A stretch of 64,000 nt of DNA from Candidatus Heimdallarchaeota archaeon B3_Heim. GTDB taxonomy: Archaea; Asgardarchaeota; Heimdallarchaeia; Hodarchaeales; Hodarchaeaceae. Position 1 is the stretch's first letter. Every line of letters begins with the position of its first letter. A model generated the notes under the pieces. The model saw only the letters and a program-made list of their open reading frames with translations, was not told the DNA's origin and did not search any database. This document shows positions 16,081-25,418 of the stretch, piece after piece. The stretch covers positions 1 through 64,000 of the forward strand of contig NJBF01000013.1 in NCBI GenBank assembly GCA_003144275.1, in the 5' to 3' direction. Made by a program: the position numbers and the translations under genes.

Positions 16081-18516
16081 ATGCCAAAATTTACTATCGA
16101 AGAAGCTCAAAAACTTCTCATTCATCGTGAATTTGTACGAAACCTAGGAGTTATCGCTCACATCGACCATGGGAAAAGTACACTTACAGATTCGCTTCTT
16201 GCCGCAAGTGGATTGTTAGCAGACAAAATAGCTGGAGAAGCTAGAGCAACAGACACACGAGATGATGAACAAGAACGTGGAATTACTATAAAAACTACAG
16301 GAATCTCTCTAGTCCATGAATTAAACAAACAGACTTACCTTGTAAATTTACAAGATACTCCTGGACATGTAGATTTTTCTGGCGAAGTTACATCAGCTTT
16401 ACGTGTTGTAGATGGAGCTCTTGTCGTAGTGGACGCTGTCGAAGGGGTTATGGTTCAAACGGAGGTTGTAACTCAACAAGCACTTGCTGAACGCGTTCGT
16501 CCCGTCCTTATCATCAACAAAGTGGATCGATTAATAACTGAAATGCGTATGACACCCGAAAATGCGTACGAACAGTTTAAAAAGATAATAAGCGATTTCA
16601 ACTTGTTAGTTGAAACATATGCTCCTCCTGAATTCAAAAAAATATGGAGAGTTGATCCTAGAGAGGGAACGGTTGCATTTGGGTCGGCCATTCATCGTTT
16701 TGGTCTGACTATACCAGCACTTGCAGACATTTGGCACGAAAAAACTGGTCAACCCAAAGATAAATTGATTAAAAATTTGTGGATGAAGAATAACTTCGTA
16801 AATGGTGTACTTAAACCAACCTATGAAATCTATGAAAAAGCCGAAGAAAATGATACCGCTTCGTTAAAAAAGGTTGCAGAGCAATTAGAACTTCGTTTAG
16901 ATGAAGGAGTATGGCTCGAACCTCCAAAAAGGATCGCTAAAGCATTATTGGAGAAATGGTTACCTGTAGAAAAAGCCGTACTGGATATGGTAGCAAATTT
17001 CTGTCCTTCTCCCATCGAGGCGCAGAAATATCGATTTAAAAGTTTTTGGACTGGGGATTTCGAGTCAGCTGAAGGAAAGGGTCTTCTGAGCTGTGATTCT
17101 AATGCTCCAGTAATGATTTCTATATCTAAAATGATCCCGGGGAGAGCAAAACGGATAATTGCAATGGGAAGAGTCTTCTCTGGAACAGTTAAAGCAGGAC
17201 AGAAGATAACTGCACTTCTGCCTGGATACAAACCAGGAAGTAAAGAACGAACATTTACCACGAATATACAACAAGTGTCAATGCTAATGGGAGCGAAGGC
17301 GGAAAAAGTCGATTTTATTCCGGCAGGGAACATCGTTGCTTTGCAAGGACTCCGCGGAGCGACAGCCAGTAGTACCATTACAAGTTTAGATACGGTTCTT
17401 CCATTCAAAGCTCTGAGCTATGCAGTAGAACCAGTAGTTACAATTGCAATCGAAGCAAAATCTCCTAGTGAGCTACCCAAGCTTGCAGAGGGATTACAAC
17501 TTATGGAATTGGTTGATCCTTCGCTTAAAACCAAAGTTAATGAAGAAACTGGTGAATTTTTGTTATCTGGAACAGGTGAACTTCATCTAGAAATTGCTGT
17601 TAAAGATCTACAAGATTTACAAAAAATTGAAGTTACCCAAAGTGAACCTATCGTTGTTTTCCGAGAATCAGTAGCAGGTGAATCCTCTCACCAAGCTTTA
17701 GCAAAATCTCCCAATAAACATAATCGATTATGGGTTCGAGCTGCCCCATTAGAAAAAGATGTCATTAAACTAATTGAAGCTGGAACTATACACCAATACA
17801 CAGATCGAAAAGAGATGGGACAAATTCTGCGAGATCAGGCTGGGTGGGATGTCAAAGTCGGTCGTAAAGTATTGGGTATGGGCCCAGCTGAAAATGATCC
17901 AAATTTCTACATTGATTCAACTAAAGGGGTCCAATACTTACGCGAAGTAAAGGATTATCTTATTCAAGGGTTCCGTTGGGCAGCAAAGGAAGGTCCTTTA
18001 TGTGGTGAACCATTTTTCGGTATTAAATTTTCATTAGAAGATGTTAAGCTTCATGAAGATCCTGTGCACCGAGGAGCGGGACAAACAATGCCTGTCTCGC
18101 GAAGAGCATGTTTCGGTGCAGTTTTATTGGCATCTCCCATACTTCTTGAACCTGTTTATAAGGTTCAAGTTCAGGTTCCAGAGCAGTACCTCGGTAATGT
18201 CTTTAAAGTTCTTACAAAGAGAAGAGGTAGAGTTATCGATACTCAAAAACGAGAAGGAACCCCCCTAAATGTAATCATCGCTGAAGTTCCAGTTTCAGAA
18301 TCTTTCGGAATTACCACTGATTTACGTTCAGAGACTTCAGGCTTCGCATTTTCTCAAATGGTCTTTGATCACTGGGAAAAGGTACCTGGAGATCCCACAA
18401 AAGAAGAAGAACTAGGTGGCGGGATAGCTCGCAAATTTGTAATGGAAACTCGAAAACGTAAAGGATTCCACAACCCTAATCCTCCAAAGCCAGAAGATTA
18501 CTACGATAAACTCTGA
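16081..18516 (+). CDS. fusA: Translation elongation factor 2 (EF-2), long eEF2-like form
   Basis: This is the ribosomal translocase GTPase. G motifs are AHIDHGKST, the RGITIKTT switch I, DTPGHVDF and NKVDR. Domains II-V follow. The diphthamide loop reads LHEDPVHRGAGQ, with the modifiable histidine at residue 663 (18067-18069). At 811 residues it is about 80 longer than most archaeal EF-2. The C-terminus FAFSQMVFDHWEKVPGDP plus ETRKRKG parallels eukaryotic eEF2, which is seen in only some Asgard lineages. GGAG precedes the ATG by about ten bases. Confidence 0.96.
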   Translation: MPKFTIEEAQKLLIHREFVRNLGVIAHIDHGKSTLTDSLLAASGLLADKIAGEARATDTRDDEQERGITIKTTGISLVHELNKQTYLVNLQDTPGHVDFSGEVTSALRVVDGALVVVDAVEGVMVQTEVVTQQALAERVRPVLIINKVDRLITEMRMTPENAYEQFKKIISDFNLLVETYAPPEFKKIWRVDPREGTVAFGSAIHRFGLTIPALADIWHEKTGQPKDKLIKNLWMKNNFVNGVLKPTYEIYEKAEENDTASLKKVAEQLELRLDEGVWLEPPKRIAKALLEKWLPVEKAVLDMVANFCPSPIEAQKYRFKSFWTGDFESAEGKGLLSCDSNAPVMISISKMIPGRAKRIIAMGRVFSGTVKAGQKITALLPGYKPGSKERTFTTNIQQVSMLMGAKAEKVDFIPAGNIVALQGLRGATASSTITSLDTVLPFKALSYAVEPVVTIAIEAKSPSELPKLAEGLQLMELVDPSLKTKVNEETGEFLLSGTGELHLEIAVKDLQDLQKIEVTQSEPIVVFRESVAGESSHQALAKSPNKHNRLWVRAAPLEKDVIKLIEAGTIHQYTDRKEMGQILRDQAGWDVKVGRKVLGMGPAENDPNFYIDSTKGVQYLREVKDYLIQGFRWAAKEGPLCGEPFFGIKFSLEDVKLHEDPVHRGAGQTMPVSRRACFGAVLLASPILLEPVYKVQVQVPEQYLGNVFKVLTKRRGRVIDTQKREGTPLNVIIAEVPVSESFGITTDLRSETSGFAFSQMVFDHWEKVPGDPTKEEELGGGIARKFVMETRKRKGFHNPNPPKPEDYYDKL

Positions 18517-18627
18517 TTTCATCATTTAATTTCTTCTTCTTTTTTCCTTCATTGATTTTCTTTAGGATAGGATCTATTTTTTTGATCTCTAAGGAAAAAA
18601 AGTAACTTTATTTATTGAAAAAATAAA

Positions 18628-18702
18628 CGGATCCGGAGGGATTTGAACCCACGACATTCTGCTCCGAAGGCAGACGCTCTATCCATGCTGAGCCACGGAT
18701 CC
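18628..18702 (-). tRNA. tRNA-Arg (anticodon TCG)
   Basis: On the complementary strand a full cloverleaf can be drawn. Acceptor GGATCCG pairs perfectly with CGGATCC. The D-arm is GCTC/GAGC. Anticodon arm TCTGC-CTTCGGA-GCAGA carries anticodon TCG. The T-arm GTGGG-TTCAAAT-CCCTC has one mismatch. The discriminator is G. There is no intron and CCA is not encoded. Confidence 0.95.
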
Positions 18703-18887
18703 AGTAAAATTAACTTCACATGTTTTGTAAAAAGCTATTTCTAGAGTAGATTAGGAGACAATAGTTAGATTAATAAGAATTTATTGGGACTCAGATTCAT
18801 TACTTAGCTTGTCATGAGGGAAGTCTTTTCTAATTTTAAACAGTTTAGCTGTTTATTCTCAGAATTTAAGACTGAGGGGGAATTTAC

Positions 18888-19163
18888 TCATCTTGACTTA
18901 CGTTCGTCTGCAGATCGGATTTTCACTTGATGTCTGTGAATTGCACAGGAAACGCAGAAATATCGAATATATGGGACTCGAGCAATTTGGGTTCCAGCTT
19001 GACGTAATTCCTTAGCAATCGTGAAATCTACTAAGTTTTTATAGCTAGTCTTACGCTTGGCCTTATCTCTTGGGACTAATCTCCTACATGAAGAGCATTG
19101 AACTTTGCCTAAGCTACCTTTCCCGCCTTTACTTCGGCCACCAGATTTTCGTTTTTTACCCAT
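18888..19163 (-). CDS. rps26e: 30S ribosomal protein S26e
   Basis: S26e binds the 3' end of small-subunit rRNA near the mRNA exit. It occurs in eukaryotes, Asgard and TACK archaea but not in most euryarchaea. The 91 residues carry a Gly/Lys/Arg-rich N-terminus, the zinc pair VQCSSCRRLVPRDKAKR and CVSCAIHRHQVKIRS, and the PYIRYFC segment. A ribosome site AAAGGTG precedes the ATG. Confidence 0.95.
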   Translation of the reverse strand: MGKKRKSGGRSKGGKGSLGKVQCSSCRRLVPRDKAKRKTSYKNLVDFTIAKELRQAGTQIARVPYIRYFCVSCAIHRHQVKIRSADERKSR

Positions 19164-19239
19164 TACGAGAACACCTTTAATATAAGAGAATACGGTAAAA
19201 GATTTGGTTAATTTGGTAATAACCTTCTATTTCATGTTT

Positions 19240-19911
19240 TTAATTGGTGTTTTTAATCTCTCCCATGACTGGAGCAATGGTTTTCTTTGTCACGAAGATG
19301 GCTAAATTCTCTAAATTTAAGTGATACGGTTGATCCAAATCAAAAAAAGCAGAAACTTGGGGAATTTCTCCTGTTAAAAACTCGTGAACACTTTTTCTTA
19401 TAACATTCACCTGTTTAAAATACTCTTCTGAATACCGTTGGTACTTTGTTAAGAGTTCATTTGTCAGGAGAACGAAGTATGGTGCCTCATCAGAGGACAG
19501 AATTTTCTCACTAATTAATTCGTATAAATGTTCTTGATTTTTCCCGTTCATAATGAAAAGAAGAAAGCCAGGCATTGGTAAAAGGAATAAAATCATAATT
19601 GATGAAAATTGGCCAAATTGTATATCAAATTGCGACAGGGATTCATTTGAAATTATTAGTGCAGAGATAATTAAATTCAAGGAAGCAATTATTGTTGCTT
19701 GAAAGGATCCTCTTCCAGTCCAGTATAACTTGCCAGAATATTGGTAGAAGGGGTCTTTATGCGTGAAACTGATGCCTTTAAAGTTTAATACAGTATAAAA
19801 TACAATAGTCCACGGTAATAAAGACAGTAGTAAAAGATAGCTATCATAGAAACCGAGGCTGAAGACGACTAAAAAATTGATTAGCGATAGAATAAAAAAA
19901 AGGGAGGGCAA
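19240..19911 (-). CDS. Unknown membrane protein paired with a Roadblock protein
   Basis: I do not recognise a family. The first ~125 residues contain four hydrophobic helices (about 3-20, 24-43, 74-93 and 103-122). The C-terminal ~100 residues form a soluble, mostly helical domain without known catalytic motifs. The gene starts 34 bases after the stop of the Roadblock gene on the same strand, so the two are probably co-expressed. The soluble domain could contact the Roadblock protein at the membrane (inference). Confidence 0.7.
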   Translation of the reverse strand: MPSLFFILSLINFLVVFSLGFYDSYLLLLSLLPWTIVFYTVLNFKGISFTHKDPFYQYSGKLYWTGRGSFQATIIASLNLIISALIISNESLSQFDIQFGQFSSIMILFLLPMPGFLLFIMNGKNQEHLYELISEKILSSDEAPYFVLLTNELLTKYQRYSEEYFKQVNVIRKSVHEFLTGEIPQVSAFFDLDQPYHLNLENLAIFVTKKTIAPVMGEIKNTN

Positions 19912-19945
19912 AGAAATTGCATTCCTGTTGTAGATAGTGTTTTGA

Positions 19946-20380
19946 TTAACTCAAAAGATCTTTTAGCTCTGAAACAAGGCTAGATATGTCTTTTTCCTCT
20001 TCTTTAAATATTTCAGGGATTTTATGACTATAACGTCGAAGAACACGTATTGCTAGTCCGAGAGAATGTGCTTCATTGGATGCACCAATTAGGATAAAAT
20101 CTTCTGCCGAACTTAATACAGTGTAACCCTTCTCTCCACGAACCAAGACTTCCCACAATTGTCCATGATCCATTCTGTCAACAACCATCCCACCTGTAGA
20201 AAGAACTGCAGCTGAAAGGGCGGAGAATAAATCTGGATCGGCATCTTTTTCTGAAAAGAATGCAACACTCATTCCAGTACGAGTAACTAGTGCTAACGCT
20301 TCTAAATCAGCATAACGTACGATTTCTTGTAATAATTTGATTAATTTCTTTTTTTGCTCAACTGTAAGTGCAAAGGCCAT
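19946..20380 (-). CDS. Roadblock/LC7-domain protein
   Basis: The 144 residues have the Roadblock fold pattern: helix LIKLLQEIVRYADLEALALVTRTGMSVAFFS, a central helix with LSAAVLSTGGMVVDRM, then strands GYTVLSSAEDFILIGAS and a long helix. This family regulates small Ras/Rag/MglA-type GTPases and is expanded in Asgard archaea. There is an additional acidic C-terminal helix. AAGGTGG just before the ATG is a good ribosome site. TATA-like TTTAAAATC and TTATATC lie 40-60 bases upstream. Confidence 0.92.
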   Translation of the reverse strand: MAFALTVEQKKKLIKLLQEIVRYADLEALALVTRTGMSVAFFSEKDADPDLFSALSAAVLSTGGMVVDRMDHGQLWEVLVRGEKGYTVLSSAEDFILIGASNEAHSLGLAIRVLRRYSHKIPEIFKEEEKDISSLVSELKDLLS

Positions 20381-20688
20381 TTTTCCACCTTCAGAAAGGT
20401 TCTCACAATATCGATTATATTTTTTGTATTTGATATAAGATTTTAAATGGAGATACTGGTCATTACGACTAATAAGCTCTAATTAGGTAATTATCATCGG
20501 GTAATGATTTAAACCTTACTAAACCTCGAATCAGAAGAAAGTGATTTTCATTATTCTTTAATCAGGGATTTTTAGCTAGAATTCGAATTGATTCTTGAAG
20601 AAAATCCTAGAAATTACCAATACAACGGATCGATTTTATTGATGGGAGTTAGAAAGAATTTAACTAGCACAGATCTGAGAGAGTCACA
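20381..20688. other. Divergent promoter region between Roadblock and PfkB genes
   Basis: The 308 bases hold TATA-like elements for the leftward Roadblock gene (20430-20450, complement). The rest is AT-rich DNA upstream of the PfkB gene. No coding frame or repeat was recognised. Confidence 0.5.
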
Positions 20689-21678
20689 ATGGATACTTCA
20701 TGCAAAAAAGTTATTCTTGGTTTGTTTGTTCTAGACAAAATTATTACTTCAGAATCAGAAAGATCCTTATCAATCAATACTGAAAACTCTGATCTATCGC
20801 TTGGGGGGCCTCCCACATTTATGTTGTTTATTTCTGACATTTTCAGGGAACTGATACCTGTTATGGAAGAACCTATTCTATTTGCATATATTTCTAAACA
20901 AACAAGGGAATTGCTGGATAATCTTTCGATCTTTGAGGAGAAAAATAGTCAATTAATCCCTTGTTATAAAAGCCCAAATTTCATACTAGATTACTCCCGA
21001 CCATCTACTGAAAGGAACTTAATGCTATTTGATCCTCCAGGTGAGTTCAATTGTAATCCATTTATATGGCAATTTGATAAGCCTCCTATACTTATTATTA
21101 GTTCAGTTTATCAAGAATTTAATTCATCCGAAATCTTCTCTTTTTTAAGAAATAAGGGGAGCTTCTTAGTTTTTGATCCTCAAGGTTGTTTCAGAAAGAT
21201 TTCATCTGACGGGAAGATAATCTACTCTGAATGGTTTTCTCGTGAAATTTTATCACAAATCAATTGCATTAAACTTGCTGACAGTGAAGCTATACTCCTT
21301 GGGTTGGGAAATGACCTTGTAGATATTACTCAGCAACTATTAGCAATTGCTTCGAATTACGTGATTATTACTAAAGGGAAGAAGGGAGCACTGTTGGGAA
21401 TAAAGAGTATTACTTTGGAAAAGAAAAGTATATTCTCCGTCCCATCGTATCCTGTAGATAATGTAATTAATGAAACAGGGGCGGGAGATGTTTTTTTATA
21501 CAGTTTTGTAAGCTTTTTACAAATACTTGAAGATGAATTGGAAGCAATCGCGTATGCTACAAGTTTAGTGTCCATGCTAATTGAATATGGTTTTGATAAA
21601 GAAAAATATATATTGCACGAAATTAAATATCGACAGAAAGTGATCCGTTCTAGAATCAAAAATATTAGCCCTGATTAA
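20689..21678 (+). CDS. PfkB-family carbohydrate/nucleoside kinase-like protein
   Basis: This ribokinase-superfamily protein has 329 residues. The C-terminal signature NETGAGDVFLYSF (anion hole and catalytic Asp) is intact, and the ATP-site VIITKGKKGALL strand lies before it. The N-terminal sugar-binding motif is degenerate apart from a GGPPTF stretch, so the substrate cannot be inferred. Distant archaeal PfkB members act on sugars, nucleosides or inositol. Confidence 0.85.
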   Translation: MDTSCKKVILGLFVLDKIITSESERSLSINTENSDLSLGGPPTFMLFISDIFRELIPVMEEPILFAYISKQTRELLDNLSIFEEKNSQLIPCYKSPNFILDYSRPSTERNLMLFDPPGEFNCNPFIWQFDKPPILIISSVYQEFNSSEIFSFLRNKGSFLVFDPQGCFRKISSDGKIIYSEWFSREILSQINCIKLADSEAILLGLGNDLVDITQQLLAIASNYVIITKGKKGALLGIKSITLEKKSIFSVPSYPVDNVINETGAGDVFLYSFVSFLQILEDELEAIAYATSLVSMLIEYGFDKEKYILHEIKYRQKVIRSRIKNISPD

Positions 21679-21733
21679 ATAACGAACAAGTAGGAATCTT
21701 CTATTCCATTACAATTATAGGAGATCTAAAGTT

Positions 21734-21952
21734 TTAATCAACCTTTATATAAAGGATATTGTTTCCCCGAAGAAACGCTCGTCCATATCGTTTAGTTATT
21801 TTTCCATCCTCCATTTCAGAACAGTTTTCTAAAATTAAGTTCATATATTGGTCAGTTATTTTTAATCGTCCCGTATACGACTGATTACTTTTCAATGTAA
21901 CAGTGATTGTTTTGCCGATTGATTTTTCTAATGTTTGTAATGGATTGGACAT
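21734..21952 (-). CDS. lsm: Sm-like archaeal protein (Lsm)
   Basis: The 72-residue protein has the Sm1 motif (TVTLKSNQSYTGRLKITDQYMNLILENC) and Sm2 motif (RAFLRGNNILYIKV). Archaeal Lsm proteins form heptameric rings that bind U-rich RNA. It sits downstream of the DUF460 gene and RIO2 on the same strand, suggesting an RNA-processing cluster. Confidence 0.94.
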   Translation of the reverse strand: MSNPLQTLEKSIGKTITVTLKSNQSYTGRLKITDQYMNLILENCSEMEDGKITKRYGRAFLRGNNILYIKVD

Positions 21953-22051
21953 GTTACTGGTTCCTCAAAATTCGAATATAGTAAAAATAAGATCAAATTC
22001 CTCTCATTTTGATAAATTCTAAAAATGTTTCTTCACCTATACTGAGGAAAA

Positions 22052-24256
22052 TCACTCTTCTTCTGAAAATGATTCTTGGTAAAGAATAGAATCAGGAAAT
22101 TGATACATTGCGATATATTCTTCTTTAAAGTCATTTAAGATATTTTCAAAACTAAATTCATCCACACGAGTGTTTCGTAAAGCGACTTTCTTCTTAATGA
22201 GCAAAGACATACGCTTTCGCCTCAATTTCTCCTGTAATTGCAGCTCCTGTTTCCTAATCTCCTCCTTGACTGATATATCGGTCAGATACAGCTCATTGTA
22301 CACCCAAATTTCAAGCGGTGGATCAATAAGCGTCCGATCTCTATTGGCATACTCACTCAATGGTAGTTCTAGGCAAGGAACACAATTCTCATTAAAAACT
22401 AGTAACGCTTGATCAGAAAATTTTGGACTTTCTTCTGGTATAATTACCCCTCTTATTCCAAAATCAATTAGCTTGAATGCCGTTTGTGCTCCTCCACCAC
22501 TAGGGTCAAGCACTAATACAATATCACCCTCATGTAATCCATAATTGGTGTTAGTATCCCGAATCGATGAATCAGAAAAAGATTTTAGCGGCTTTAGAGG
22601 AAATTCATGACCTTGAACCCAAAAATTCTTAATTTCTTTTAATTGTTTTATTTCTAATTGGTTCTTTCTGATCGTCTGTCGAAATAATTTATTTTCCTCT
22701 TTGATCTGGCCGACTTCTCTTTCAACGACATTAGTCACTTTTTTTCGAGTCTGTCTGGAATTTCTGATTTTAGTCTTCTCAAGTGAAGTAATTAATCGTT
22801 TTATTTCCCAATTCTGATCGCGTGATTGGTTTCGCCAATATTTTACTTCTTGGTCAAGCTTATCCATTTCGTCCGACATAGTTTCAAATTTGGCTTGCCA
22901 TTGGATATTTTCATTTTTCAACGAAGTAATTAAATGCTTAAAATCGGTCTCTTTAATTTCTGTAACAAAAGAATCCTCTCTTCCATGTATTAAAGATATT
23001 GCATTGCTTATACTATTTCCTGCAAGGACTAACCGCTGTATCTCAGAGAGATGGGAAATTAAAGATGGATGTGTTTCCTCTATTACTCTTTTAACTTTTT
23101 GAAACTGGGATTTGAGGAGATTGTAGCCTTTTAGTGCTCCAAATAAAGCATCTCTTTCATGAGAGTTCAGATGACTATAATTCACAGTTAAGTCAGAATA
23201 ATCTTGTAAATAGGATCGTTTATGAGAAACAGAAGCAAGTACTGAAGGGGTTAATAATTTGCCCCCCGTTATTTTTGCTACTCGTTCGACCATAGCCGGC
23301 GCGGGAATAACATCTGCAGCAACACAACAAACTTTTCCATATCTAGTAGAAATACGAATAATTTCCGAAATACCACATTCTCGTTTTGAACCCAAATAGA
23401 GGACATTTCCACGATTACAATCCAAAATAGCAATTCCTGTTGTTGTACCTGGGTCTAGTCCTAGAATAATATTTTTTAATGATTTTACTGAAGGGGCCAT
23501 AGCCACATCCAGTGGTTTAAAGTCTAAAGTGGCCCTAGTCACCCTCTGAACAATAACCTTCACTAAATCTGTATTTAGTTGTTTAGTTTTCATTTGAATT
23601 GATGCAATTAACTCGTTTTCTAATTGAATCAGATAAACACGCTTTTGTGGATATTTGAAAATGTCCCATTTCAGATTCTTCTCTTTGAGAATCAATTCTA
23701 CTTCTTTTGCGGCCTGTTGGACTGCTACTCTACTAACACGTTCAAAACGAGGGGCTGACCAACCCCCTCTTCCAGGTGATTTCTTTCTTGTTATTCCAAT
23801 CTTGATTTCTTCTTCGAAACCCTCGACAACGTGGCCAACTCGTTTAACACACAATTTAGCAGCCACTTCAGCAGCTTCAATAGCTGCTAACTTTTGAGAG
23901 TTATAAGAAAAACTTAGATCTTTCCTGAGATTGTGTTTCGTAATGAGATGTGATAATTTTTCCATCCCAGTACGTGGATTTCCAGTCACTTGTACTAGTA
24001 GGGATGTGGGAGGTATTAGTTCGAGTAATCTAATGATCCCTTGAGCATTTGGAGCTAACTCAAAGATATTGTCAATTGCGATGTAGTCTGGTTTGATATC
24101 CTGAATTTTCTTTAATAATTGTCGCTTGGTAATTTTAGTATGTTTCTCGAGATGATTAGTACTCATAATAACTAATGAATACACCCGCGACGTTTTCTTC
24201 CCTCTTTCCTTAAATGCTAAAACGTCTATACCAAAGATGATCAATGAACTCTTCAT
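22052..24256 (-). CDS. DUF460 (COG2433) RNase-H-fold protein with central coiled coil
   Basis: A conserved archaeal protein of 734 residues, uncharacterised in detail. The N-terminal part (1-240) opens with an IFGIDVL strand. A YqgF/RuvC-like RNase H segment near 260-375 contains ILGLDPGTTTGIAILD and later SHERDALFGALKGY, so acidic active-site positions appear kept. Residues about 430-560 are a long coiled coil. The C-terminal domain (about 580-700) has GDIVLVLDPSGGGAQTA. It follows RIO2 by 27 bases, and Lsm follows it, supporting a role in rRNA or ribosome biogenesis (inference). Confidence 0.85.
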   Translation of the reverse strand: MKSSLIIFGIDVLAFKERGKKTSRVYSLVIMSTNHLEKHTKITKRQLLKKIQDIKPDYIAIDNIFELAPNAQGIIRLLELIPPTSLLVQVTGNPRTGMEKLSHLITKHNLRKDLSFSYNSQKLAAIEAAEVAAKLCVKRVGHVVEGFEEEIKIGITRKKSPGRGGWSAPRFERVSRVAVQQAAKEVELILKEKNLKWDIFKYPQKRVYLIQLENELIASIQMKTKQLNTDLVKVIVQRVTRATLDFKPLDVAMAPSVKSLKNIILGLDPGTTTGIAILDCNRGNVLYLGSKRECGISEIIRISTRYGKVCCVAADVIPAPAMVERVAKITGGKLLTPSVLASVSHKRSYLQDYSDLTVNYSHLNSHERDALFGALKGYNLLKSQFQKVKRVIEETHPSLISHLSEIQRLVLAGNSISNAISLIHGREDSFVTEIKETDFKHLITSLKNENIQWQAKFETMSDEMDKLDQEVKYWRNQSRDQNWEIKRLITSLEKTKIRNSRQTRKKVTNVVEREVGQIKEENKLFRQTIRKNQLEIKQLKEIKNFWVQGHEFPLKPLKSFSDSSIRDTNTNYGLHEGDIVLVLDPSGGGAQTAFKLIDFGIRGVIIPEESPKFSDQALLVFNENCVPCLELPLSEYANRDRTLIDPPLEIWVYNELYLTDISVKEEIRKQELQLQEKLRRKRMSLLIKKKVALRNTRVDEFSFENILNDFKEEYIAMYQFPDSILYQESFSEEE

Positions 24257-24283
24257 AATGAGTAAACCAATTTATCTGTGTTA

Positions 24284-25180
24284 TCAATCCAATATTTGTA
24301 TTATTTCTGACATGTCATAATGAATTTTCACTAGGAATTTTCTCTCAAAAAAATTTAAGATATTCTGACAATCACGAGTCAAGATTTCTACTGCGTGCAG
24401 TTCCTCTGTATTTACATATTGCGGCCAGTCAATCAGTACGGGATAATTTTCTTCATTTAAACGAATATTGTACTCACTTAAGTCACCGTGAATATATCCG
24501 TGTTGGACGCACTTTTTAACTTCTTGAATGATGTTCTGGAAAAGGATGGCTATTTCCTCCTCAGAACCAAAATCACTCCTTCTTATTCGAAAGAGATCTT
24601 GTCCATGGATAATTCTCATTGTTACTAGATGCCTATTCTGAACTATTGGTTCTGGAACACTAACTCCTTTGGTATAAAGCGCTTTCAACGCTTTATGTTC
24701 TCTTTCTGCCGATAACCGGCTTTCATATAAGGGCGAAAGGTGTCTTTTCTCCGCAATGAAGGTTCTACTTTTTCTAGTTGCCCGAAAATCAAGTTTACCT
24801 AGTCTGTGAAATTTGATAAGAAATTCTTTACCATCATCAGCCATCCCAAGATGCACATTGCTCTCTTTACCAGCGCCAATTTCTGGTCCTAATTGTGCTA
24901 ATACATTCTTTTCTACAAGGGCTTTTAATGCTAAGGCATCATACCCAATGAAAGTTAAAGCTGTTCCTAAATAATGGCGTTGAACAATGAAAACTAAGTT
25001 CATTTTTTTTAAACGTTTTAATGATAATTGAATTTTCTTCTCGGTGTATTTCATAAAACGAATTATTTCTTCGATGGGAACAAATTCATGTTTTGCCATA
25101 AGAATTTCAATTACTGAAAGTATTCGAAAATCTAGCCTATTAAGATCTCTAAATGATTTGGTAACTGATAATGGAGCCAT
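24284..25180 (-). CDS. rio2: RIO2-type serine/threonine protein kinase
   Basis: RIO2 is a small-subunit maturation kinase/ATPase. The protein has the N-terminal winged-helix domain (DFRILSVIEILMAKHEFVP). The kinase motifs follow: GAGKESNVHLG glycine loop, the FLIKFHRLG lysine, the YIHGDLSEYNI catalytic loop and the LIDWPQ metal-binding Asp. I place the start at ATG 25180 instead of an upstream in-frame TTG at 25219. A TATA element (25196-25204) lies about 20 bases before this ATG, giving an essentially leaderless mRNA and making the TTG lie upstream of transcription. First gene of the RIO2-DUF460-Lsm row. Confidence 0.93.
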   Translation of the reverse strand: MAPLSVTKSFRDLNRLDFRILSVIEILMAKHEFVPIEEIIRFMKYTEKKIQLSLKRLKKMNLVFIVQRHYLGTALTFIGYDALALKALVEKNVLAQLGPEIGAGKESNVHLGMADDGKEFLIKFHRLGKLDFRATRKSRTFIAEKRHLSPLYESRLSAEREHKALKALYTKGVSVPEPIVQNRHLVTMRIIHGQDLFRIRRSDFGSEEEIAILFQNIIQEVKKCVQHGYIHGDLSEYNIRLNEENYPVLIDWPQYVNTEELHAVEILTRDCQNILNFFERKFLVKIHYDMSEIIQILD

Positions 25181-25195
25181 TTTTATGCCCATGGA

Positions 25196-25204
25196 TATAT
25201 TAAT
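25196..25204 (-). promoter_or_regulatory. rio2: TATA box of a leaderless rio2 transcript
   Basis: TTAATATAT on the complementary strand is centred about 20 bases upstream of ATG 25180. Archaeal transcription begins about 25 bases after the TATA centre, so the message would start at or next to the ATG. Confidence 0.55.
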
Positions 25205-25383
25205 GGTCAGTAAGTGCAACTGTCGTCATCAGTCCATAGGATGTACATTTGTTAATCCATTCGACCTCCGTAGACCGTCTTTTTCATCATAGGGGAACAA
25301 TTTGAAACATTTTAATCCTATTATCCCCTTGTAGCTCTGTGAAAGTCAGCTTATTTTACATTAATGTTTTTTCTGTTATTAAG

Positions 25384-25418
25384 AAAAAAAAGGGGGGAAG
25401 AGATGAAAGATTATCTCT
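25384..25418 (-). terminator. Hairpin plus T-tract terminator overlapping a stop codon
   Basis: On the complementary strand the 6-bp stem AGAGAT/ATCTCT spans the end of the phospholipase-C-like gene and is followed by CCCCCC and eight Ts. A near-identical unit ends the surface-protein gene at 33908-33945. Confidence 0.65.

Noticed and set aside
16830..17408. 192-residue antisense frame inside EF-2
   Set aside because: It lies fully inside the strongly conserved EF-2 gene and has no recognisable domain or start signal.
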